A stretch of DNA of 64,000 nucleotides. Origin: Anticarsia gemmatalis (Eukaryota; Arthropoda; Insecta; Lepidoptera; Erebidae). How positions within the stretch are numbered: the stretch's first letter is position 1; each line of letters opens with the position of its first letter. The position numbers and the translations under genes are program-made. The stretch is from contig NC_134753.1 in NCBI RefSeq assembly GCF_050436995.1, positions 6,634,001-6,698,000 on the forward strand. The letters run 5' to 3'. The notes beneath the pieces were generated by a model, which saw nothing but the letters and a program-made list of their open reading frames with translations, was not told where the DNA came from and searched no databases. This document shows positions 44,001 to 55,400 of this stretch, piece by piece.

Positions 44001-47000
44001 AATGTTCTTGTTCATTTATTTGTGTTTGCTGATCTATTTATAAGTCCATTAATTCATCGCTCAAACTTATCTAGATTGTACAAACTATACGAGCTTAGAA
44101 GTTACAAGTATAATATTATTAAATTTTCACTGTTGTATCGATGGTAGGGTTTTGCATGTTGGTTTTGTATAAGCAGATACAAAGGTATATTTTATAACAA
44201 TCTTGATCCTTCAATCACTGAATATGAATAGTACCTACTGGCTGACGGCACTGAATTGGCGGCATTGTTTAGAAACTATCCACCTTAAACTTACTTGAAT
44301 AGTACTCAATTGTAATAAAAGTTAGTTTTATCATTTGTTTCGTGTTCCATAAATACTCAGTCAGATTTGTTTCAGAACTCGACGGCAGCGCGCGGTACGA
44401 GGACGACCAAGTATTGTGAACGTTTTTGCGAAAACATTATATTGTCATTTTTATTACCTTATAGCAGTTACCGACACAACCCTGCGCGAGTAATAAAGGC
44501 CTCCACCGAAATGTTTCATTTAGCCTCAATACCTAACCATACCCAATGTTCCAGTTTCGCTTTTATTATGTGGAGGTCATCTATTGTTCGTTTTCAAATC
44601 AAAACTCAATAAAACAGAGCTCCCTGAGCCATGTCTTTGTGTTACAAATTGAAAAACATATTGTTATACCGTTAAATTACGCCTTTGCGCTGCGGTGAAT
44701 GAGCATCCCTCACGAACCCCAAATGTATAACTGTAATTGTAATGTTCGGTGTGTTAATTTAGATATAATTCGAGTTATTCAATATTTATGGTAGATAAGG
44801 GAGGGAAAGGAAATTAAAAAGAAAATAGCCTCGCGGTAATTTACTTGTGACTGCAGTGTTAAAGAGTCTCGCGTTGATGGTTCTTCAAATCCTTCGCCCC
44901 TTGCAGGTCAAAGACGATGTTATTAAGTTAAAGCTGCAAAGTTGCTGCTTTTTATTAAAATGAAGAGAAGGAAGTATAAGGGCTTTTAAAAATATGGACA
45001 TATTAGTATAATGGTATTGGTGGTCCTCGAGGAACTGGCTAAGTAAGTTTGTGACACCTAAGTAGCCGTAAGACAAGTTCGCGAGAGAGATAATGGCGTT
45101 AATCTGTGAGACTCGCCACTCGAAGCAACGTTATCGGGTCCAAAGATGGAGTCGATAAACCGTACGGCTTAACCGATTACATCGGTGAGGGCTGGCCGAG
45201 GCGATGTTGGAAAAACTCTTGTAATGAATCGTCGTATAATCACCCCTTGTACTTCTAACGTAGCCCTCAACCTCCTAAATAAGTTCTTCTGATGTGTGGG
45301 TGACGAATACTAATGTTTATGTTCGTGTTTCCTAATTATCTTTGCGCGTGTGTGTGAGAGAGAAGTGTTAATGTATGAGATCCTATCTTTTATGAACTAG
45401 CGAGTCTGTCGTTCGTCGGATTTGTTGGCAACTTTCTGATTAGCGATGTAAATACACTTAAAACATTAACAATTCAGCGGGTGAACCTCGCACTAGCATT
45501 GTAATTAGTATAACAAGAATAACTCGTGAATTTCGTGTCAGCTATAATTATGTTTTAGTAAACGTAAATTCACAGAATTTTCTTGAATAACACATCGCTA
45601 GGAAGCATGAAGTGCTTTAACGTTGAAGTGACTTTAAGTGAACAATATTTTCCCTGAACATGTTGCGGGACCTTTTTAATATAAGTGTGTAGGTAACTAT
45701 TGTTTTGTTACCTTTTATATACTACAAAACTAGACTATGAAGTAAGAAAAAAACGGATTAAACCGATATTCCTCATAAAAATTTACCCTTTATCAGAAAT
45801 ATTTTTATGAAACATTTATTTATTTTATCAATTAAGTAGTATTAATGTTCATCCTAACTATAAAAGTATCCAGTTAAATATACACCTGAGTTTTTTATTC
45901 AACATCCGACTCGCTCCTGACTGGCGTACGTTTCTTATATCCCACAGTTATTCATCGACTTGTATATTCATTACACGAACCGCGCAGCTTACGTTCACAA
46001 AAATACAAGAGCAATATCACGAGGCATAATTCACATAAAATGGCCTCATTAGGTATTTTATTCGTAACATACTAAATATAATAAATGACACGTGACAAAG
46101 CCTGTACAACCAGGAAGGTATTATGAATGAATAATCGGCGCTGACTGTACGCCGCATGTTTTGCTGAAGTTCACACGCTGAATTGTTTTCGCTACGGTTT
46201 CGTTCAGAACTAAACAACAATATAAAGTTAAAGTACCTAAATATTAAAGAAAACATTAAATTGTTGCGCCTAAGTTCATCGAACTCAATACGTTTTATGA
46301 TTATATTTAATAAGGATAATGAGCATGATAAAATTCCAAACCCACCCTTAGTCGATGTCTAAGAAAACTTTTCATCTTTTATAACATAAAAAGCGCTAAA
46401 TAAAAGCTAATGTAAAAATATTATGATTTTCCGACACCTCAACTAAATCTTGAAAAAGGTTAATCGCCTTTTACGTGGGGTGGCGAGAAGATACACTCAG
46501 GGTTATCCTATTTTTACTACAAAATCACTATTCTAGGGCGACAGTACATTGACACGTTTGTTTAGATATATTTTGTATAGTATCTACTGAACACAGAACA
46601 AATTATACATGCGCCTACGGGAAGTAACTGTAATTAATATTCATTAATTTCAATAACAATTCACGGAAATCAATTCATTTGACAATATTCCAAGCCATTT
46701 TGATCGGATATAGATATAATTTATAGGCACGTATAGACGTAGACAAGCATCAAATTAATTGAATATTCGCGATGGCCACCGTGTTAATCCACTATATGGA
46801 CAGTTCAATAGATCAGTTATCACTGCAAAAGGTGTATTGGATAAAGCCGGCTTTAGCCGATTAGATCGCCTCGTCCCTGTCCCGGCAAATTCGTGTAATA
46901 GGAGGCGCCTTGTGATTGGCCAGTTTCGAATACGCGTCGGCGACAAATTGGATCCAGTTAGCCTTTAGGTCATGTTACCAAAAGATAAAAGGAGAAATAG

Positions 47001-50000
47001 AGGCCACTTCAAATTGGATGAGATTCAACTATCGCCGCTTAATATGAGTATTACGATGTAAACTGTTGTTATTATTCTAAATTATAGAACAACCTTATAC
47101 CTGAACGTTAATTAAGTAAAACGGGTTGTTTAAAGAGGATCCAGCTTTGGAAACGACGGTAAAATTAGTACTGAGTAAAATAAGCGTCTTTTACCTGATA
47201 GGCTTCGTAGTAAGTTAGTATATGTATTTATTGCAGAACGTCCGGTTTTCTTTTTCAGATCGATGAGAAAACACCGCAGTAAATGTCACAAGTGTTGAAG
47301 CTATCATAAAATTGAATTTTATGCCTCTGTGACTGTCGTGTGCAACTAACGTGAGCTTTTAATGGGCGCTAACACTACCACGCCTTTTCTACTGTAGAAT
47401 GATTGGAAGGAAACAAATAATAATAAAAGACAAACAGAAAATACAAAGTTTATAAAAGATAAGAAAATAATAATATGATAAATACTCCCTTGTATTTTTT
47501 TTACTCGACTAACAAACAAACAAGGCCCCGCCATGGTAATTCACAAAATTATCTCCAAGAAAATTGAAACTTGTAATTTAAAGGAAATCTAGATCATCTT
47601 AGATCAACTGCTTATTAAAATATACCTATTATTACGGAAGCCAATAAAATCAATTAAACAAAGCAAGACTTGTACCTAACTAACGTAGATACAGATCAAT
47701 CTGCTTAAGTGCTCGATACCATTGACACGGGTTATGTCTAACTAATTCTATCTTACGTGTGTAGCGGCCAATTATATGAATATTTAATGCATGTAAGATG
47801 TTTGCAGAACAGAGTTTATTAACACGCTACAAACGGAATGTGACATTAACCCTCTTATTCATAAAAATATATGAAGTTATGAAAGACTTATAAAGAAGTT
47901 TGTTTCTTTCACTCCTGAGCGAAATGAAAAAGAGAAAACATATTGTATATCTATACTAATATTATAAAGCTGAAGAGTTTGTTTGTTTGTTTGTTTGTTT
48001 GAACGCGCTAATCTCAGGAACTACTGTTCCTATTTGAAAAATTCTTTCAGTGTTAGATAGTCCAATTATCGAGGAAGGTTATAGGCTATATATCATCACG
48101 CTACTACCAATAGGAGCAGAGTGCCAGTGAAAAATGTTACAAAAACGGGGACTATAGTCGTGTGTGAACAAGTACTTATTACAAGTTTTCAAATTTGCAT
48201 TATGAAAATGGAAAAATGTGTATTGAGCGCGTATTTTACATAAAATAATATATTATTACAGAGGTGGATCAAAAAGTTACATTGAGTTTTACAATCGAAG
48301 GTGACCATAACAAAAAAGTAAGTAGTTAATTCCATAAAATATATTCACATATACTCTATCAAGTCTGTGCCAAGATTTAAGGTCAGGTGTAGGTGGAACT
48401 CTATATATTTATAAAGGTAAAGTAACAAACATGGGTAAAAGAAGTGGAATTCGAGGAAGCGTAATAAAAGATATATTTTATTAATAACAATTTCTCTCGA
48501 ACTTTCCTAAATGCCACAAATAAAATGGCTTTAGTAAATTTCAATAATAGAATTTTTCTATAGGATGATGATAAGCAAATGATTTTGTATTCATAATACA
48601 GAAATAATCCATCATGGGATTATCAAGGACAAATCTTAAGCTTTTAAAAAAAATTGTCCTTAATGAAATTACATAATAAATGTACACATATAATATGTAT
48701 ATTTTAAGTTGAAAACAAAATAGTAGCAGACACCGAAATAAGTTAGTTCCCTAGTTTCCAGTTAACGCTTGCCAGAGCTTTTAAACTTACGTCACAACAA
48801 AGGTGTACTGTATAACAGTTTTCAGTTATTTCAATATTTCTAGCATAAGAAATACTCGCGAGGTAAAATTCTATGAGTTGTTCGCAAGTTGTGCATCGAA
48901 CGCAAGTTGTGATAGTATGCAACAATAGCCCGAGGTTGATACGGCCGTCTTCTGTTTACTGTTACTTGATATTCTGAATTATATTGTTATTATTTACTTT
49001 AGTAGCCATTGATTTATCACTGAAGTAGTATCTATCCAGTAGTTTGAAGTTTGGAGAAATCCACAGCGCCCTTTGATTCAGTTAAAAATGCAAAAAATCT
49101 TTTCAAATTCATTTAATTTTACCTGGTTTTTAAGACCCTACAACTCAACTCAAGACAAAAGCGATTTAATAAGCGCCTAGAAACCACACTATTACAACTT
49201 CAGCAGAGTCTGAACGTAATGTGTGAAAAACGATACGCTCAACGATCATAATCTCTATCAAGCTTGTTTGAAAACTGTATAGAAGCAGTCAGCTGCCAAT
49301 ACGCCTGGTATGAGCTGAAGAGAAACCTGCCAGTGGGTAGTCTGTAGTCCCGCGAACTATCTCAGGCGTCTGTTTGAAAACGACGTGCTTCACTGAGCGT
49401 TGCCGAGCTTTCGAATTTGCGTGTTGAGCGCATCATAAACAAAGCCTTCCCGCTGACATTTGTGGACACTGTACCGTGCCCCTAATAATACACCGTCATT
49501 TACAAGCAACGTGTTGCCAATATTTACATTGCGATACAATTTATAAGTATTGTATGTTTTAAGTACGTGCTAGGTAATGTGCGAGCGAAATATTTGAAAC
49601 CTGCTCTAAAATTCACAGCCGTTTTTGTAAGCGTATGAAAGCTGGAAAAGTAAAAGCACAGTTGTATAATGCCTGTTTACTATATGGTTTTGAACTTGCG
49701 ACATCATATGGATATTTTAAAGAATTATCATTATTAACTAAGTATTGCGTGAAAAAACAGGTGGCAGCAATTTAAATAACTAGGTATATTGTACAGACGT
49801 AAACATTACAAAATTAACTAATTATTGGGGTCACAACGTTTTAATGTTTCTTTAAATACTAGACCACACAGACGGGGAATAAAGCAATTCTAGGTAAATA
49901 AAATTTTAAGTACTATTTCGTTTTATTATAGTCGTGAACGTGAACCTAAATTCCGAGGTCGTCTGTGTTCAGAGGTAGTTATTTCGTAAAGAAAAAATAA

Positions 50001-52427
50001 CTCCGACTTAAAATAACAGGTGCTACGAAAAACTAAGCAAAACTATAATTGAAAGAAAATGATAAAAAATTATAAATGCAAACTGTTTCATAACAATAAC
50101 TTTAGATATAAATAAAGTCCTACTTAGAAATATATGAGTTATAGTGGGCTGGTAACTACGCAGTACATCCATTAAAACCTCCTAAGTGCTTTAAACTTGG
50201 ACCGACATAAATAATAACAGAAACTCAATATAGGTCCTCTAATCCAGTAGGCACTTCCCACTTGACCCTACTAAATTACCAAACTACTTATTAGCTCCTC
50301 AGTTGTCGATCCCGATGAGATAGTCCTTTGTTTCAATTTAAACGCCTTCTGTACTAAATACCAAGTGAATTTGCCTATCTTCCTTCGAGAAAACGATCAA
50401 TATTCCTAGGAATTTAACGCTATGATACCGTTACAGTGTGAAACAATTTTACTTAACACATAGTCTTATTAATAAACATCGTGTAAGGACTGATTAGTTA
50501 TTCAGTGCTATATGTCTTTTCACTCATATAGAACTACATTAAAAAGTTTTAAAATTGATTGAAAGTGACCAAATAGTGTATAGCTAACCAAAGTTTACAC
50601 GACGTTAATTAGTAAAGATGTATGTCTAATAGTTTATCAGAGTATCTAGAGCAAAATTGAAAATGTAAGAATTTTTTATCCGCACTTATCTGAGTGTGAG
50701 AGCTGCCAAATTACTCTTGCTCTACATGCTCTTTCTAATGTCCAAAACATTATTTTGGTACATGATTTTTGAGATAAAACAATGCAATGTTATTAAATCT
50801 AAATGTCACTTTGACAGCTGTAAATCATCTTATTGTCATTTACTGGACTGGGTCAAGATTTATTACACTTTACCACGTTTTTGTACAGTTGTAAGCAAAA
50901 TTGTGTATGTTAGACACATTTTAACAGCTTTCTATAAATAAAAAATACTAAAATGACTACTGTTTTTTTTATTTAATAACTAGCTGACCCGTGCGGCTCT
51001 GCTCGCGTGAATTTCGTACTGTTGCTTATTCGTTTGAGCACGCGAATTGCAAAGCACTCGATACACCTACACATAAAAATGCTAACAACTCTTTTGTAAT
51101 CTAATGGTTATTTACGAAAGGGACCCGAAGGGCACACAATGTGACACAGGCTCAGGCAAGCCTGATTTCCTGTGGTTACCTTCTTTCCGCTCTCGTCTGT
51201 ATCCGTACCAGTTTACAGTGTAAAATATAATACCTTATTATAGACTGACCATTGCCCGTCTGGATTCAGAATATTATTATAGATACAGACAGACCTATCT
51301 GCGCCGGAGCTCTTCACACGCGTAATAATGTAGGTATACTTGCGATGATACGTCCGAAACCGCGTAACCCGTAATTATTTTTTATATATCATCCGTTGTT
51401 TATTTTTTAAAACCTACCACATACCTAGTCTGTTTCATAGCTATCCAATTTATTTCTTTGATGCAACCAATTAATTTGGTTACGTGTTACGAACTACAAC
51501 GCCATCTGTTAGTTGCGGCGAACAACGACAACAAACGAAATTACTCAGTTTGCCATCTAGGATATCCCGACCGCACCGCAACCACGTAAACCAACATTTT
51601 TGTATAATATATCATACAACATCTGTTTCAAAAGTATTTTTTTTACAATAAAGCAATCAAAATAAATTAATTAGGAAAAACGCTGTGTTGCGGACTATAA
51701 CGCCATCTATTGGTTGGTGCAAACAACAGGTATCGATACGGCAGGCGCCGCGTTAAGGCCCAGCGCAGACAGACCGGAATAATCCTCGCGCGGTCTCGAG
51801 CATTTTCTTTACGGCTCGCGGATGCTCGAGCATGCTCGCGACTGCTCGAGCCTGCGCGAGGAAAACTTTCTAGGTTACCATTCTTCATTAAACAGGCCAG
51901 TTTTCGTGAAAATTCGTCAACGATGGTAGACTGGGCCATGATTATAATTGCTCTTTTGATTGAAGAAGAATAAAAATTACGTTCTCTCTCTTTAAACTCA
52001 GTAACAACATTGAAATTTTTCGTACGATGCTCGCGCGTCCTCGAGTATGCGCGGGGATACCCGCGCATCCTCGAGGACGCGCGAGCATTTTTTGTCAGGT
52101 TCAAGCAATTATGCACTTTATTATAAATGATTTTAAAGTTGATTTTCAAGCGCGTCAAAAAAATCCTCTCCGCTGCGCTCCTCTTGGTCTGCGCTGACCC
52201 TTACTATGCGAATGTTGTGAAATGGATTGACGCCATCTATGGTCTCTATAGGGAAACGCAGGTTCGAAAGATTTCTACGTATTTTTTACAATTTTCTAGA
52301 AATCTATGAAATTTTATGCGATAAAAAGTATGCTAAAAATTGCTCCACTACTTATTCTATGCATATACCAAATTTCAGTGCATTCTATCCGGTAGTTTTT
52401 ACGTGATAGCGACACATACAGACGGGG

Positions 52428-52461
<34 letters not shown>

Positions 52462-55400
52462 AAAGAAAATTATAAATTGCAGATTCGGTATCAGTATCCG
52501 TTACTAAACATCCCCCATTGGTTTTTTTTTAAATATATTCAATGTACAGAATTGACCTCTCTACAGATTTATTATAAGTATAGATGAGTGGCAGAAAAAA
52601 ATGTATATTTTAAATATGTAAAACTACGATTATAAATGTGAGTGTATATTAATTTTTATGTTTAAACTTTATAAATAATTTTACCAACTACTATCATTTT
52701 TTTTGCATAACTTTATTCTAACAATGAATCATCAATCCAAGAGTCGGCATGCCAGAAAATGCATGTGAAATTGTATCAGTTGATGTGTAGCTGTGTGTTC
52801 ATATCAAACGTGGCAGAGCAGTTTGTTCTGCTAACAATGGAACAATGTCATTATTTATACGCGTACTGTACATTGAAGGAATTTTAAATCACCAACGTGT
52901 TCCCGTATGTAGAGCAAACATTTGTAGGTATTCACGTATAGAGCTGTATAAATGTAGTAGCTTGTTTTTACTCAATGCCAAAATGTTTGATCATTGGATG
53001 GTTTCCTGCTACTATAGCCTGACAATTGAACGACTATTAAAATAAATGTTGCATTGAAAACTAATCAGTAGCACGCTTGTCGACAATCGACAACCGCCTA
53101 GCTATCGAGGTACGTTGTATGAAAATCTAATAAATACCCCTTTATTAGTGGTGTCGTAAGAACATTTTTTGCAGTACTTTAAGTGACGAACTCTCGGTAC
53201 TCGAAAGTACCGACTAAGGAAAATCGCGCTACAGCTTCTCTAGTGTATGGCAAGCAAACAACTTTTTCTAAGTCTTTTTAATCTGAAATAGGTTGAAGTC
53301 AATTTGAGGTTAAATAAAAATAATAAATGACTTGCGTCAACCGTTTATATTCCAACCATGAAGTGCAACCTTCGTAACGTACTGTTTTTAAATTTATTAT
53401 TTAAAAACATACAATTAAACCGACTATCATCTCACGGCACCCAGAGATGAATAGGTGCATGTTATTTTAATAAAGTTATCTCAAAAATTGAAAACCAAGC
53501 TCTGTCCTGCGTTACAATATCAGACAAAGGGTTGTCACTGACTCCGCATACACACAAATGATGCATGTTTGGGACGTGATTTTTCCGGTAACCCTACCGA
53601 AACCCTCGATTTTTCAAGTTTTGATATGAAGTTTGTATCCGAAGTCAATGTAGGTGGGGTTGCAGTTAGTGGTACCGAATGCTAAAACAGGGTTTGTGTT
53701 ATTTATGTTTAGCCAACTTGTACGGAAAATGGTCTAAAAATTTATGTTACTGTCAATAGTAAGTAATTCTGTTGGTTTATTTAAGTTGTGAAGCCTCCTC
53801 AAATATTCTAAACAATGTAAAGGACAATAATTTTCCATCTACATACGAAACTTTCAATCGCATATGACTTCACTATTTGCTAGTTTAAGTGTTATCTTTG
53901 GGGAAATAAAAGTGTCAAATAAACGTAATCTAAATTCATATCTTTAAAAAGGTTAGAAACTAGTTTTTGTCCGCAGTGTCTTTTATAGTATTTAATCCCC
54001 ATGAGAATATAAGTTACGCCGCAGCTGCGAAGTCGGGCGTCCTCAATATTTTACAAGTGATTTCGGATCTCGTAAAAATACAAGAACTTAGATAGAAACT
54101 TTTAAAAAGCAACTCGGCCCTCTTATTTTTTCCTTACAAACCCATCGCGAAGAAGTTGGATAGTTTTACATCGGAGACCCTTCGATAAAGTGTCATAATT
54201 TAGGTGAAATATTGTTTTTCTGGCAAGGGGAGCATATTTCGTTATCTTATTTGTGGTTTCTGAATAAGTTATAGTTTCTTTCCTTTCAATAGTATATTTA
54301 CCAAACCGACTTCGGAGACCTGTTGATAATGTTATTTATGAAGTTCTCCAACTGTATATATTTAGAATATGTGACAAAATCATTTATTTATCAGGTACAA
54401 ACAACTAGTTAAAAGTACAACAAATCTAAGATTACTGAGGATATCATAAAACTGAAATATTATATCATAAACCAACAGGAGTAAATTGAAACAATAATTG
54501 AAAATGTTGTTACAGCAGTCAAGATAGAGGTGTTGGTTTTAAGTACAATTTAACACGAACAAATTGCATAGAGTGTAAACGGTTGCATAAATAAATTAAC
54601 GCCGTGATAGTCCCTACGGCCTCCAAGTTGAAACGTGCTCGAACCGTCGAGTACAGCTTTAAATAAAATACGTCGCGATACAATCTGTAAAAATAATTAA
54701 ATTTTACTCTGTGATGGCCATGTCACAATTTTGTAACACGTTGCTATTCATGGAACGAGATGACAAATAAATTATTCATCAACAATCATTTTACAAAACA
54801 AAACTAATATAATATTCGAGATTGAGTCGAACAACATTCATCGTATGAAGGGAGGCAAAATGAGAACCATCAGACGAAACTTTTCTCTTTGCGCGAAAGT
54901 TTGTGATGTGAACAGAAACCCGGGGCGGCGTCCCTCGGGACGAACATGCATGTTTAATGGCGTCCTAGAAAGGTCAAGAGTCTGAATGTGAGTGGAAGTA
55001 GTGAATACATTACCAGCTCCCGAGTGGGCAGGTACTCGGAGGCAAGCAGCCGTGCCGTGACAACCTCTTTTCTAACTTACACGAACTAACACGCCGTGGA
55101 CAGGTAGTTTGTAGCTGTCTCTCAAACAAATTAATTGTGTCTTAGTTTTGAGCTGTAACGAGGGAGCAACTCAAACAAACTTTTGAGAAAGGTACGAAAT
55201 GGAAGTGTTGGCTTCGCCTGCGCCAACATTATGCTCTGAACTCGCAAAATTTTGACGCGACGCGACGTTGACTAACGGTTAATACAACAGGCCTGTTCCC
55301 AATTGAAACTTTCCCGTATTTAGAATAATGCGACCGACTGTGCAGTAGCAACATTTATTTACATTTTAGCATCGTTTACTCATTGTTTTTAAATAAATGC

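Larger units (their letters stand above)
50980..52584 (-). mobile_element. 1.6 kb Helitron-like element
   Basis: On the minus strand it starts TCTATACTTATAATAAATC and ends GGGTCAGCTAG, the same 11-base 3' end as the Lep1 copies, with A and T flanks. This makes it a longer member of the same terminal group. Inside are a (GACA)8 run, a 62-bp near-perfect palindrome, a second cluster of CTCGAG-centred palindromes at 51790-51860 and three copies of CGCCATCT(A/G)T. The 163-codon minus frame 51667-52158 is driven by the Arg/Ser-rich translation of the palindromes and shows no Rep or helicase motif, so the element is non-autonomous. The outer boundaries rest on terminal signatures only; nesting of several elements is possible. 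Confidence 0.68.

Noticed and set aside
46755..46968. Overlapping open frames on both strands
   Set aside because: Mirror frames in a locally GC-richer patch, with no splice sites and no family resemblance; at most a conserved non-coding element.
51667..52158. 163-codon minus-strand open frame
   Set aside because: It lies within the Helitron-like element and its Arg/Ser-rich sequence comes from the palindromes; no Rep or helicase motif.
53081..53270. Possible MITE with internal CGGTACT/AGTACCG hairpin at 53195-53212
   Set aside because: The hairpin is real but no element ends or target duplication could be found.
55019..55064. Possible extra Tmtc2 exon reading VVTARLLASEYLPTREL on the minus strand
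   Set aside because: No good acceptor, a stop lies just upstream in frame, and exons 1 and 2 already join in the phase and sequence expected of TMTC2.
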